Source: Strigamia acuminata
Taxonomy: Eukaryota > Arthropoda > Chilopoda > Geophilomorpha > Linotaeniidae
Direction of reading: 5' to 3'
DNA length: 64,000 nt
Assembly: GCA_949358305.1 (NCBI GenBank)
Contig: OX442314.1
Coordinates: 65,047,369-65,111,368 of the forward strand
The translations under genes were made by a program, and so were the position numbers. Shown here piece after piece: positions 31,397 through 45,379 of this stretch. A model generated the notes under the pieces. It was given only the letters and a program-made list of their open reading frames with translations, ran no database searches and was not told where the DNA came from. The number at the start of each line of letters is the position of its first letter. The stretch's first letter is position 1.

Positions 31397-32957
31397 TGTT
31401 GCAGGTCAACAAGACAGATAGAAAGGAATGGCGATGCGTATCCAAATTCAAGACACTTGAGCTCGCCCAAGGTCGTATGGCGTGGCTAGTACGAAAATCG
31501 CACTGGAGAGCAATAAATCCGCAACAAATGGCATTGTTGTACCGCTGGAACAATGTGGAGAACACCTGCACCAAGTATCCAATAGGTGGCGGAAACATAA
31601 GTTGGCCTGAGAATTTTTAAACTACTCACTACACATTGAATGTGTTTGAAAATAAACCTAAAACAAGAGCTAATAAAACACAACACATTTATTCAAAGGT
31701 TGGTTAATAACTGAAGAAATTACAGCAATTAGATTGGTTCTTAGAGAACCGCACATGCGCAGTACCGAATATGGCACGCGCCAGGCCGATAGCGGCGAAA
31801 TACAGATACACGAAAGATTCCGTTACCATGGTAACGGAGGAAACAAGATCACGGCAAAGTTGGCATTTGCTTAAAAATGCACTAAAAATACATTGAAATA
31901 CATTGAAATGACCACAAGAATGCGGTGAACAAAAAAGCTAATCACAACAATGTCCAAAAACACGTTAAACAATGAGATATTTGCAATAAACCGATCTCGG
32001 AAAGAAAGGATTGACGATAGCCAATCACAGGCCAGGAAAATTACATAACGATCACATTTGAATTTCGATCGGTACAAAAGCACAAAATTATCAAAGAATA
32101 CATACTGAATAATAACGCAATGTAATAGTAAATGCAAATTATGTGATATAAAATACAAAAATAACGGTTACATTGTGTAATCGTCGCTTGGGACAAACAT
32201 GGCGACCGGCGAACATAACAAAGGTGTTGGATCAAACATGGCGTCCGGCGAACATAACATCGGCGGCAAAACTACACGTAAAATGCATGTAAAAACACTA
32301 AATGTAAATAATCAATAAAGAATCGATTAAATTATAAGAATAATTATCAATTCTCTTCACAAAACATCGGAATAAAACACAGATTGAATAAATACGAATT
32401 TATCGGCCAAACGAACATTCCCGGCTGCGCTTTTATGGCAGACGGAAACAAACGTTCAAACCAATCAAACGGAACTTCCAAAGCAGTTTTGATGCATCTA
32501 GAAAGAAAGAGCATGCTTGAATTAGTCTAAACGAATGCTTAATAAAATTCCAAGTGATTTGAAAAGTACTAAACAAAAGGTTAGAAGGCGGAACCGTAAC
32601 TTTACGGGAAACAGAAAAATGACGTCACTAGCATCGCAATTGTATGCTAGGTAACGAAATTTGCACCAAAACAGTTCGGAATCAACACAAACTCTCAAAA
32701 AACAAGTGAATAAGTCAATAAATGCACGGAATAAGATATTTGAAATCAATACAAAGCATAAACATTACTGAATATTGAAAAGTATGAATAAAAATCAAGT
32801 CAAAACACTTTAATAAGCAATAAAAAAAATCTGAAAAGTGAAAAATACCAATTAGGCAAAGGAAATTAAAACACTTAAAGATTTTAATCAACTCAAAGTA
32901 AATGGTAAAAATATTGACAATAAAATAGCACAACAATTTCTACGCTGTCTTGCAACA
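31397..32957 (-). repeat. BEL-2 LTR, left copy (3' LTR)
   Basis: 1561 bp, starting TGTTGCAGG on the + strand and ending GTCTTGCAACA, i.e. the reverse complement of the BEL-1 LTR. The X-box palindrome is intact at 31819-31838, and the polyadenylation signal is present on the - strand. Confidence 0.95.
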
Positions 32958-33016
32958 GCGAATTGCCGGCGAGAGGACAGAGATGGAGAACCACGCAAAA
33001 AATCACAAAAGAAAAA

Positions 33017-36000
33017 TCACTCAAGTTCTAGGGCTCTCACATGCTTGACTGACCTTTTCAACTCACGTCCATCGGGTAGCACAACTTTTATCACACGGAT
33101 TTGACCATCCTCACCGGGAAAAATTTCTTTTATCCTGGCAAGTGGCCAAAAATATGGGTTAGTACCCATTTTTTCTAGAAGCACTATTTGGTCTACTTTA
33201 GGGTTTTTGAAGAACTTATCACCTTTGGATTCATAAAAATTCCTCAATTGCATGAGGTAACTCTTTTTCCAAATTTTCCAGAACTCCCAAATAAATTGGC
33301 GTCGTTTAATGTCCAGTTTTCTCAAATCGGATTTTTTAATTGCACTCAATTGTTTGTTTATTAGGTATTTAGGCATACCTCCTGTTAAGAAGTTTTCAGG
33401 TGCCAAAATTCTACCACCATCAACACTGTCGGGGACATAAGATAAAGGTCGTGAATTTAGCACTGAACTAATTTCCAGAGCCAAAGTTTGGAGAGTTTCT
33501 AAGTCTACGGTGCTGCGCAACAATGTCTTTCGAAGTTTATCTTTAACAGAGCGGACTAGACGCTCCCACGCTCCGCCCATCCACGGAGACAGCGGTGGGA
33601 TGAATGTCCAGAGCACCCTTTTTTCAGATAGGAATGTTTTCACGTCATTATGACCGATGAGTTTCCCCCATGATTGTAATTCGAGGCTTCCGCGCTCAAA
33701 CGTCTTACTGTTGTCAGAGAAAATCTTCCCGGGGTATCCGTGGCGTGCCCCAAATCTTCTCATTGCAAGCAAAAACTTTGGCACAGAAAGGTCCTCTGAT
33801 ACTTCTAAATGTATGGAACGGGTCACCATACACGTGAAAAGCAAGATGTAAACTTTTTTCTTTTCTTTCTTGTTGCTGCCGACATAAATGGGACCCAAGT
33901 GGTCAACTCCGGTGTTTTGAAATGGCGCCGCTGGTGTCACACGTTCAGCAGGAAGGTCACCCGTTGAAGGGTTGTTGCGTGCAAGTTTTCCTCGTCGGCA
34001 AATCTCACATTCTCGAATAACTGTTTGTATAGTTCTTCGTCCTCTTATAATCCAAAATTGTTCGCGTAGGTGATACAAAGTTTCGCTTATGTCACCGTGA
34101 AGCAACTCCAAATGCACTTTTTTAATTAACAGTCTTGTTATCCAACTATCATAATGCAAAATAATTGGATACACTTCATCAAATGTCAATAAAGATTTTT
34201 TCAAGCGGCTACGAAGTCGAAGTAATCCGTCCTCGTCAATGAAGAGCTCGAAATTGCGTAGGGTGGAATGTTTAGACAGTTTTCTTTTGTTTTTCACATC
34301 ATCAATCTCCTCAGAAAAATGTAGTTTCTGGGAAAATTGCAGGATCTTCAATTGGTTGTCCTCTAACTCGAGTGGCGAGAGAGGCTCACCGCGCAAAAGT
34401 TTGTTTTTCCATCGCAAAATATACGAAAAAACTCTCAAAAGTTTGTTGTAATTCCGGAAACGTTTGAAAAATTGTCCAATAAAACTTTCCTTAACTTGAA
34501 TAGTCATCACTACAATTTTTCGTTCCTCTTCTGGAAGAATCTCTTGTATAATTTCTGTTTTTTCTAGTTTTGAGACATCAACTCCAAACCACCAAAGTTT
34601 ATTTTGCATCAATGTTTTTGAGTTATGTGGTCGAGTCAATAAATCTGCTGGGTTAAATTCCGTTGGTACGTGAGACCATTGTTCGGGTTTGGTGGAAGAA
34701 GTAATTTCTTGCACACGGTTCGAGACGTATGGCTTCCACACGTTTTTGTCACTATTTATCCAGGCTAAAGTTATGGTGGAGTCCGAATAGTATCGCACTT
34801 CAGTGACTGGGTACCCGGGAAGAAAGTTTTCTAACAGGTACTTGGTCATTCGCACTCCTACCACTGCTGCAGTTAATTCAAGTCGAGGAAGAGTCACTTT
34901 TTTCGTCGGCGCAATACGACATTTACTCAACAATAAAGTTCTTTTGCCCTCCAGATTGACGACAAAAATTGAACAGCCAAATGCCTTTGTGCTTGCGTCA
35001 CAGAAAACTTCTAAAGTGATGTCTTGACCGGAATAAGTCTGTAGCCAACGTTGAACTTTCAATTCTTTCAATTTTTGTATGTCTTGACTCCACTCTTCGA
35101 CTTCTTTTTTCTCTGAGTCAAGAATCTTTTCATCCCAGTTTTTGTTCTAATCCAGATTGCTTGAACTAGCAGTTTCATTTGAAGCACAACAGGAGCAATG
35201 AGTCCCATTGGATCGAATATGGAAGCCATTAATGAAACAACTTCTCGCTTCGTATTCGGAATTTTTTCAATTGTCGGAATGTTAAACATCATGACATCTT
35301 CTGCCGTGTTCCACAATATTCCAAGCATTTTTATAATTCCTAAGTCCGAAAACTCCTCTCCTCGCATATGAAAACCTTCTTTTTTCAAATTGTTGAAGAC
35401 GTCCTTGCTTGAGGTCGCCCACTTCACGAGGGGAAGCTTTCCGTCGTCTAATATCATTTTCAGTTTCTCGCAATGTGATGTTGTGTCGGCTGTAAAATCT
35501 CCTCCTGACGTCAAATCATCCATGAAGATTCCATCATCGAGTGCGTCGACTTCTTTTGCATGAGTTTCTTCAAATTGTTTCGCTTGTTTCCTAATCGTCG
35601 CACACAAGAGGAATGGAGAAGAAATGACGCCAAATGGCACGACAATCATTCGCAGAACCATTAGATTATTCCACAAATTTTGCCATGAGTATGGCTCTTT
35701 GAAATAGTCACGAGCGACCCACAAAAAACGTAAAAAGTTTGTTTGAGTTGGGTTGATCATAACCTGGAGAAACGCTTGCTTAATGTCTGCTATTATTGGA
35801 ATACAATAGAGACGGAATCTCACAATAACGAGTATTAAGTCTAGATTAAGGGAGGGTCCCGGAAATAAACAGTCATTGAGGGAAAGTTTCCCCTTCTTGG
35901 ATGAAGACGCGTTGAACACTACTCGAAATTTCGTCGTGTCTCGATCCTCCTTGATTACAGGATGGTGAGGTATATTGTATGTTCCTTTCTTCAGAAAACG

Positions 36001-38256
36001 CTCTTCTTTTGGGACTTCCTCCGCGTGATTTTCGTGAATATACTGCCACATGGACTCGTCGTAACGTTTTTTGTAGTCCTCGTTGGCATCTATTCTTTTG
36101 AGCGTGTTGGCCAGTTGATTCATGGCCAATTCCCAATTGGACTCCAAGTCGACTTCCTGTCCGTTGAATGGCAGCATGACTTCATAACGTCCATCGTCTA
36201 GACGCTTCGTAGTTGATTCGAATCGATCGCGAATAAAGTCGGATTCTTTTTCTCCCGCATTTATTCCGATTGCTTCCAAGTTCCACAGTTTGTCCAATTT
36301 TTCTTGGATGTCTAAGTCGCATGTGTTGCAACATGTTGTCAATTCTTCCTCATCTTCGAATAAATTGGTGTTCCCCGCCGCTCCGGACAAGACCCAACCA
36401 AAAATTGTATTTATTAATCCAAGATCTGCGTTTACTTTTTTCTTGCCGTCCTTAACGACCTTCCACCACACGTCGACTCCTAAAAGCACGTCGATTTGAG
36501 AAGTCTTAGCTGGTAGGTCTTCAGCAAGTTCAAGGTTTAACTTCTTCACCTTGTCTATTATTGATGAGTTAAGAATGCCCTGCACTCGTGGCAAATTTTC
36601 CACAGAAAGCAATGAAAGTTTCAAATCTTGAGTGTCATTTTTACTTTGCAATGTGACATTAAACACATCATAGTCCGTGGCTGCTGGAGACGAGTCGTTG
36701 AATCTCTGTGTGGTGGCAGAGACACTGCCGCATTTTTTCAGTTTCAGTCTTTCAACAAATTCTTTTGTAATGAACGATCGATGGCTTCCCGGGTCGATCA
36801 TTCCACGAATGCTGTGAGTTCCTCCTGATTTGGTCTTGAGGTCCGCAGTGAAGATCATTAGTTGTAGAGTCGTCGAGATCGCGCATGAAACATGTGTTGT
36901 TACTTGTGGCTCCTTCGGCTTCTCCGCAGCGTTCGTTGAATTCTTCACCTCGGATTTTTTGCATATTGTGGAATGGTGTCGCCCACCACAATGTTTACAA
37001 GAAAATTTGACCTTGCAGTCTCCCACTCTATGTCCAGTTCTGAAACAGTTAAAACACAGTCTGTTTTTCTTTACTATTTCGATTTTCGCGTTGATTTCGA
37101 AATCCTTTTTACAAGAGCCGTTTAAATGTTCATCATCACAAAAAATGCATTTGCTTGTCCTTGAAGGCACACTCTTGCTGTCAGATTTCGTTTCATTTTT
37201 TGTTTTGGCACTAGTAGACTGCTTGGCGTCTTGAGTAGCTGCGCACGTGGTCATTGAACCTTTCACTTTCGGTTTCTCCACTTCAGATTTTTCATTCTTG
37301 TCTTTTTTCGATTTTTCAGAAACGCTTTCAGTTCGTTCGGCCATCGCAACTTCATTCACAAAGAAATTGAGCAACGTAACAATGTTCTTATTTTGAATTC
37401 CGTGAACCTGGTAAAATCTTAATGCCATTGAAGTTGGAAACTTGCTAATTATGTCTGGCAATAAGAAGGCTCCGGAAGTCTGAATAGGAATTTTAAGTTG
37501 CTCTAAAAGTCTAATAGTCGCAGAAATCTTGGTCAAGTTTGTTTTTATCGCTTTTGTTGGATAAATACTCGAAACCACCTTTAATTCTCGAATTGATTTT
37601 ATTAACGCAGTTTGTTGTGCATCCTCATCACCAAAATGTCTTTCGAGTTCTTCTCTTGCAAGGTCATAGGATTCCTCGATCAGGGGAAAAGTTGAGATGA
37701 GAATTGCCGCTTCTCCAGTACACATAGTTTGTAAATACTGGAGTTTTTCAATGTTACTCAGGTCTGGATCCTTGTGTACGGAGGTCTCGAAGTTGCTTTT
37801 GAATGTTCTGTACTTCAAAATATCTCCGTCGAATTTTACGGAATCCAGTTTGGGCAGCTTCGAATTTTTTCTAAACGTTGCTGTCGCGTTCAAGGTTGTA
37901 TTCTGGTTTGAGCTTGTCGACGTATTTAATCTTCCTCCCAAAGTTGGAAGTGATCGCTTTGAAATTTCGTATCTCGTGCGAAGAAGATCCACTCTTGCTT
38001 GCATAGTCTCAAGCTTGTCAATGCATTCTAGATAATAGCCGTGGTCCGAATATTCCTGTAGATCATTCAGCGCACCGACTATTCTCGTTTCTTTCGGGGT
38101 CGCAGTTTGCACCAGCGCTTCCAGTTCACCTGGATCTGCTGTCTTCTCCGATATAGACAACAAATGATTCATTGCAGTGACTTGCGATTCCCAACGTTGT
38201 TGTTGCACTTCGATTTGATCCTCAGTTAGAAGATCTCTCATTGTAGGTTCCGCCAT
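33017..38256 (-). pseudogene. BEL/Pao Gag-Pol polyprotein with one frameshift (BEL-2)
   Basis: ATG at 38256 (M-A-E-P-T-M), stop at 33017-33019. Two overlapping frames, 38256-35068 (gag, protease, RT, A17-like linker) and 35071-33017 (RNase H, integrase, C-terminal domain), are separated by loss of one base in a T run at 35139-35143, where BEL-1 has six bases and this copy five. Numbered from the ATG: zinc knuckles near 369-434, protease D-P-G at about 488, RT F-M-D-D at about 911, integrase D and E at about 1515 and 1565. A full-length product would be about 1746 residues. No nonsense codon is seen. BEL-1 carries different lesions, so the two copies decayed independently. Confidence 0.95.
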
Positions 38257-38456
38257 TTTCTCTGTCCTCTCTCACAAAAAATTCGGCTGTGAAATTTGGA
38301 AAGAACAGATAAAAACGGGCATGACAATTCAACTTTGTTTTAATTTTTAAGAGAATAAACCTTTTTATTTTATCCCTCAAAAATTTCTCAATTTTCACGG
38401 TTTTTGTTTTAACTTTAAAGAGAATAAACGTTTTTATTTTATCCCCCAAAAAGCAC

Positions 38457-39455
38457 TCAATTTTCACGGTCCTTGGTGACACGTGAGAATTTTAGAATAT
38501 CAAATGTTTGGCCAATCGAGGATGACCAAAAATTTGAGCGGTTTTTGTGTACGTAAATAAAACGTGACACAATTACCCTGCACAGTTTGAAAATAATTGA
38601 CGGTTTGTTTTGCAACAAAGCACGCCAATAAACTCTTTTGAAAACAATTGACGGTTTGTTTTGCAACAAAACACGCCAATAACTCCTATCATTAAATTTT
38701 GACTCTACTGACAGCTTATTCAACTTGAAACTAGTCAGTTTTACTCGAAATAAATCTAATCTCCCCCGCTTATGGCGGTTATAATGGAGAACTAAGCATG
38801 CAATGAAAAAACACTTCAAAAGTTGTAAAATAGACACTTTATCGAAATTTTCCCGAAAACCAACAAATGCAACTACCAAAATCCCATAAAGACACTTGAT
38901 ACAGTTCCCCTTAATAACCAAAATCTCCAAAATTTCAATTTCATAAGGCAAAACACTGTAAAATGCAATTATTCCAGGGGCGAATCCGCTTTCCAACACG
39001 ACGCGTTGTGTTATCCAGTGTTGTGACCTTGAACTCCAACTGCATGCACACTTTTGTTCGTTTTCGCCGCCAAAGCAGTCCCCGTCGTAACTTCTGTCAC
39101 GTTGAACGTTGACTCTTGACATGGGTGACGAAACACGAACGAATTGTTCCTCTGTCGCACCAAACACTTTTTCAAACGTATTGATGATGCACTGGAAAAA
39201 CTCACGAATTGCAGACGGAATCCTGGTCACGGCTACCAAAAGCTTCGTATCTGTGTTGCAGGTCAACAAGACAGATAGAAAGGAATGGCGATGCGTATCC
39301 AAATTCAAGACACTTGAGCTCGCCCAAGGTCGTATGGCGTGGCTAGTACGAAAATCGCACTGGAGAGCAATAAATCCGCAACAAATGGCATTGTTGTACC
39401 GCTGGAACAATGTGGAGAACACCTGCACCAAGTATCCAATAGGTGGCGGAAACAT
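38457..39455 (-). CDS. Leader open frame crossing U5, primer site and leader (BEL-2 copy)
   Basis: A 332-codon ATG frame starting in U5 of the 5' LTR and ending about 200 bp before the gag ATG. It is the full-length version of the frame in BEL-3 (55053-56051); BEL-1 has a 1-nt deletion in it. Two repeated segments (L-L-Q-N-K-P-S-I) reflect the 51-bp DNA duplication. Such a long frame ahead of gag would hinder scanning ribosomes, so either it is translated and has a role, or gag is reached by splicing or internal initiation. No domain is recognised. Confidence 0.35.
   Translation of the reverse strand: MFPPPIGYLVQVFSTLFQRYNNAICCGFIALQCDFRTSHAIRPWASSSVLNLDTHRHSFLSVLLTCNTDTKLLVAVTRIPSAIREFFQCIINTFEKVFGATEEQFVRVSSPMSRVNVQRDRSYDGDCFGGENEQKCACSWSSRSQHWITQRVVLESGFAPGIIAFYSVLPYEIEILEILVIKGNCIKCLYGILVVAFVGFRENFDKVSILQLLKCFFIACLVLHYNRHKRGRLDLFRVKLTSFKLNKLSVESKFNDRSYWRVLLQNKPSIVFKRVYWRALLQNKPSIIFKLCRVIVSRFIYVHKNRSNFWSSSIGQTFDILKFSRVTKDREN
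39217..39238 (-). other. Primer binding site of BEL-2
   Basis: Reverse complement of the BEL-1 site: TGGTAGCCGTGACC on the - strand, with the same inserted A relative to tRNA-His. Confidence 0.65.
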
Positions 39456-40814
39456 AAGTTGGCCTGAGAATTTTTAAACTACTCACTACACATTGAATGT
39501 GTTTGAAAATAAACCTAAAACAAGAGCTAATAAAACACAACACATTTATTCAAAGGTTGGTTAATAACTGAAGAAATTACAGCAATTAGATTGGTTCTTA
39601 GAGAACCGCACATGCGCAGTACCGAATATGGCACGCGCCAGGCCGATAGCGGCGAAATACAGATACACGAAAGATTCCGTTACTATGGTAACGGAGGAAA
39701 CAAGATCACGGCAAAGTTGGCATTTGCTTAAAAATGCACTAAAAATACATTGAAATACATTGAAATGACCACAAGAATGCGGTGAACAAAAAAGCTAATC
39801 ACAACAATGTCCAAAAACACGTTAAACAATGAGATATTTGCAATAAACCGATCTCGGAAAGAAAGGATTGACGATAGCCAATCACAGGCCAGGAAAATTA
39901 CATAACGATCACATTTGAATTTCGATCGGTACAAAAGCACAAAATTATCAAAGAATACATACTGAATAATAACGCAATGTAATAGTAAATGCAAATTATG
40001 TGATATAAAATACAAAAATAACGGTTACATTGTGTAATCGTCGCTTGGGACAAACATGGCGACCGGCGAACATAACAAAGGTGTTGGATCAAACATGGCG
40101 TCCGGCGAACATAACATCGGCGGCAAAACTACACGTAAAATGCATGTAAAAACACTAAATGTAAATAATCAATAAAGAATCGATTAAATTATAAGAATAA
40201 TTATCAATTCTCTTCACAAAACATCGGAATAAAACACAGATTGAATAAATACGAATTTATCGGCCAAACGAACATTCCCGGCTGCGCTTTTATGGCAGAC
40301 GGAAACGAACGTTCAAACCAATCAAACGGAACTTCCAAAGCAGTTTTGATGCATCTAGAAAGAAAGAGCATGCTTGAATTAGTCTAAACGAATGCTTAAT
40401 AAAATTCCAAGTGATTTGAAAAGTACTAAACAAAAGGTTAGAAGGCGGAACCGTAACTTTACGGGAAACAGAAAAATGACGTCACTAGCATCGCAATTGT
40501 ATGCTAGGTAACGAAATTTGCACCAAAACAGTTCGGAATCAACACAAACTCTCAAAAAACAAGTGAATAAGTCAATAAATGCACGGAATAAGATATTTGA
40601 AATCAATACAAAGCATAAACATTACTGAATATTGAAAAGTATGAATAAAAATCAAGTCAAAACACTTTAATAAGCAATAAAAAAAATCTGAAAAGTGAAA
40701 AATACCAATTAGGCAAAGGAAATTAAAACACTTAAAGATTTAAATCAACTCAAAGTAAATGGTAAAAATATTGACAATAAAATAGCACAACAATTTCTAC
40801 GCTGTCTTGCAACA
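39254..40814 (-). repeat. BEL-2 LTR, right copy (5' LTR)
   Basis: 1561 bp, near-identical to 31397-32957. The RFX-type palindrome carries one substitution here (TTACTATGG). It is followed directly by satellite at CAAGATCAATG. Confidence 0.95.
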
Positions 40815-43800
40815 CAAGATCAATGTCTCTGAATGTTCAGAAATAGTGTTTAAATCTTAGTAGAAGCCTTCAATGCAAGTTTTAGCAACATCCAAGCAAT
40901 GATTTTTGAGAACGGACTTTGGAGCTCATTTGATATCACAGTTGACTTGGCACAACACCACAAGACCAATGTCTCTGAATGTTCAGAAATAGTGTGTAAA
41001 CCTTACTAGAAGTCTTCAATGCAAGTTTTAGCAACATCCAAGCAATGATTTTGGAGAATAGACTTTTGATCTCATCACAGTTGACTTGGCACAAACACCA
41101 CAAGTCCAATGTCTCAGAATGTTCAGATATAGTGTTTAAACCTTACTAGAAGCCTTTAATGCAAGTTTTAGCAACATCCAAGCAATGATTTTTGAGAACG
41201 GACTTTGGAGCTCATTTGATATTACAGTTGACTTAGCACAAACACCACAAGTCCAATGTCTCTGAATGTTCAGATATAGTGTTTAAACCTTACTAGAAGC
41301 CTTTAACGCAAGTTTTAGCAACATCCAAGCAATGATTTTGAAGAATAGACTTTTGATCTCATCACAGTTGACTTGGCACAAACACCACAAGATCAATGTC
41401 TCTGAATGTTCAGAAATAGTGTGTAAACCTTACTAGAAGCCTTCAATGCAAGTTTTAGCAACATCCAAGCAATGATTTTGGAGAATAGACTTTTGATCTC
41501 ATCACAGTTGACTTGGCACAAACACCACAAGTCCAATGTCTCAGAATGTTCAGATATAGTGTTTAAACCTTACTAGAAACCTTCAATGCAAGTTTTAGCA
41601 ACATCCAAGCAATGATTTTGAAGAATAGACTTTTGATCTCATCACAGTTGACTTGGCACAAACACCACAAGTCCAATGTCTCAGAATGTTCAGATATAGT
41701 GTTTAAACCTTACTAGAAACCTTCAATGCAAGTTTTAGCAACATCCTAGCAACGATTTGGGAGAATAGACTTTTGATCTCATCACAGTTGACTTAGCACA
41801 AACACCACAAGATCAATGTCTCTGAATGTTCAGAAATAGTGTTTAAACCTTAGTAGAAGCCTTCAATGTAAGTTTTAGCAACATCCAAGCAATGATTTTG
41901 GGAGAATACACTTTTGATCTCATCACAGTTGACTTAGCACAAACACCACAAGATCAATGTCTCTGAATGTTCAGAAATAGTGTTTAAACCTTACTAGAAG
42001 CCTTCAATGTAAGTTTTAGCAACATCCAAGCAATGATTTTGGGAGAATACACTTTTGATCTCATCACAGTTGACTTAGCACAAACACCACAAGATCAATG
42101 TCTCTGAATGTTCAGAAATAGTGTTTAAACCTTAGTAGAAGCCTTCAATGCAAGTTTTAGCAACATCCAAGCAATGATTTTTGAGAACGGACTTTGGAGC
42201 TCATTTGATATCACAGTTGACTTGGCACAAACACCACAAGACCAATGTCTCTGAATGTTCAGAAATAGTGTGTAAACCTTACTAGAAGCCTTCAATGCAA
42301 GTTTTAGCAACATCCAAGCAATGATTTTGGAGAATAGACTTTTGATCTCATCACAGTTGACTTGGCACAAACACCACAAGTCCAATGTCTCAGAATGTTC
42401 AGATATAGTGTTTAAACCTTACTAGAAGCCTTTAATGCAAGTTTTAGCAACATCCAAGCAATGATTTTTGAGAACGGACTTTGGAGCTCATTTGATATCA
42501 CAGTTGACTTAGCACAAACACCACAAGTCCAATGTCTCTGAATGTTCAGATATAGTGTTTAAACCTTACTAGAAGCCTTTAATGCAAGTTTTAGCAACAT
42601 CCAAGCAATGATTTTGGAGAATAGACTTTTGATCTCATCACAGTTGACTTGGCACAAACACCACAAGACCAATGTCTCTGAATGTTCAGAAATAGTGTTT
42701 AAACCTTACTAGAAGCCTTCAATGTAAGTTTTAGCAACATCCAAGCAATGATTTGGGAGAATAGACTTTTGATCTCATCACAGTTGACTTAGCACAAACA
42801 CCACAAGACCAATGTCTCTGAATGTTTAGATATAGTGTTTAAATCTTACTAGAAGCCTTCAATGCAAGTTTTAGCAACATCCTAGCAACGATTTGGGAGA
42901 ATAGACTTTTGATCTCATCACAGTTGACTTGGCACAAACACCACAAGTCCAATGTCTCTGAATGTTCAGAAATAGTGTGTAAACCTTACTAGAAGCCTTT
43001 AATGCAAGTTTTAGCAACATCCAAGCAATGATTTTGGAGAATAGACTTTTGATCTCATCACAGTTGACTTGGCACAAACACCACAAGTCCAATGTCTCAG
43101 AATGTTCAGATATAGTGTTTAAACCTTACTAGAAGCCTTTAATGCAAGTTTTAGCAACATCCAAGCAATGATTTTTGAGAACGGACTTTGGAGCTCATTT
43201 GATATCACAGTTGACTTAGCACAAACACCACAAGTCCAATGTCTCTGAATGTTCAGATATAGTGTTTAAACCTTACTAGAAGCCTTTAATGCAAGTTTTA
43301 GCAACATCCAAGCAATGATTTTGGAGAATAGACTTTTGATCTCATCACAGTTGACTTGGCACAAACACCACAAGACCAATGTCTCTGAATGTTCAGAAAT
43401 AGTGTTTAAACCTTACTAGAAGCCTTCAATGTAAGTTTTAGCAACATCCAAGCAATGATTTGGGAGAATAGACTTTTGATCTCATCACAGTTGACTTAGC
43501 ACAAACACCACAAGACCAATGTCTCTGAATGTTTAGATATAGTGTTTAAATCTTACTAGAAGCCTTCAATGCAAGTTTTAGCAACATCCTAGCAACGATT
43601 TGGGAGAATAGACTTTTGATCTCATTACAGTTGACTTAGCACAAACACCACAAGACCAATGTCTCTGAATGTTCAGAAATAGTGTTTAAACCTTACTAGA
43701 AGCCTTCAATGCAAGTTTTAGCAACATCCTAGCAACGATTTGGAAGAATACACTTTTGATCTCATCACAGTTGACTTAGCACAAACACCACAAGATCAAT

Positions 43801-45379
43801 GTCTCTGAATGTTCAGAAATAGTGTTTAAACCTTAGTAGAAGCCTTCAATGCAAGTTTTAGCAACATCCAAGCAATGATTTTTGAGAACGGACTTTGGAG
43901 CTCATTTGATATCACAGTTGACTTGGCACAAACACCACAAGATAAATGTCTCTGAATGTTCAGAAATAGTGTGTAAACCTTACTAGAAGCCTTCAATGCA
44001 AGTTTTAGCAACATCCAAGCAATGATTTTGGAGAATAGACTTTTGATCTCATCACAGTTGACTTTGCACAAACACCACAAGTCCAATGTCTCAGAATGTT
44101 CAGATATAGTGTTTAAACCTTACTAGAAGCCTTTAATGCAAGTTTTAGCAACATCCAAGCAATGATTTTTGAGAACGGACTTTGGAGCTCATTTGATATC
44201 ACAGTTGACTTAGCACAAACACCACAAGTCCAATGTCTCTGAATGTTCAGATATAGTGTTTAAACCTTACTAGAAGCCTTTAATGCAAGTTTTAGCAACA
44301 TCCAAGCAATGATTTTGGAGAATAGACTTTTGATCTCATCACAGTTGACTTGGCACAAACACCACAAGATCAATGTCTCTGAATGTTCAGAAATAGTGTG
44401 TAAACCTTACTAGAAGCCTTCAATGCAAGTTTTAGCAACATCCAAGCAATGATTTTGGAGAATAGCCTTTTGATCTCATCACAGTTGACTTGGCACAAAC
44501 ACCACAAGTCCAATGTCTCAGAATGTTCAGATATAGTGTTTAAACCTTACTAGAAACCTTCAATGCAAGTTTTAGCAACATCCTAGCAACGATTTGGGAG
44601 AATAGACTTTTGATCTCATCACAGTTGACTTAGCACAAACACCACAAGTCCAATGTCTCAGAATGTTCAGATATAGTGTTTAAACCTTACTAGAAACCTT
44701 CAATGCAAGTTTTAGCAACATCCTAGCAACGATTTGGGAGAATAGACTTTTGATCTCATCACAGTTGACTTAGCACAAACACCACAAGATCAATGTCTCT
44801 GAATGTTCAGATATAGTGTTTAAACCTTACTAGAAGCCTTTAATGCAAGTTTTAGCAACATCCAAGCAATGATTTTGGAGAATAGACTTTTGATCTCATC
44901 ACAGTTGACTTGGCACAAACACCACAAGACCAATGTCTCTGAATGTTCAGAAATAGTGTTTAAACCTTACTAGAAGCCTTCAATGTAAGTTTTAGCAACA
45001 TCCAAGCAATGATTTGGGAGAATAGACTTTTGATCTCATCACAGTTGACTTAGCACAAACACCACAAGACCAATGTCTCTGAATGTTTAGATATAGTGTT
45101 TAAATCTTACTAGAAGCCTTCAATGCAAGTTTTAGCAACATCCTAGCAACGATTTGGGAGAATAGACTTTTGATCTCATTACAGTTGACTTAGCACAAAC
45201 ACCACAAGACCAATGTCTCTGAATGTTCAGAAATAGTGTTTAAACCTTACTAGAAGCCTTCAATGCAAGTTTTAGCAACATCCTAGCAACGATTTGGAAG
45301 AATACACTTTTGATCTCATCACAGTTGACTTAGCACAAACACCACAAGATCAATGTCTCTGAATGTTCAGAAATAGTGT

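Larger units (their letters stand above)
31397..40814 (-). mobile_element. BEL-2: full-length BEL/Pao element, opposite orientation to BEL-1
   Basis: A 9418-bp copy, the same length as BEL-1, with LTRs at 31397-32957 and 39254-40814. The left flank is ACAAG (31392-31396) and the right is CAAG (40815-40818), so the target duplication is (A)CAAG with one base lost or shared with the LTR end. By eye the LTRs differ at about three positions (for example the X-box palindrome near 39676). The polyprotein has a single 1-nt deletion. It is otherwise the most complete BEL in the window. Confidence 0.96.

Noticed and set aside
2631-40814. BEL-1 and BEL-2 as arms of one large inverted duplication
   Set aside because: The satellite around both has the same orientation, each has its own target duplication and private lesions, and the sequence between them is not palindromic. 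Independent insertion is simpler.
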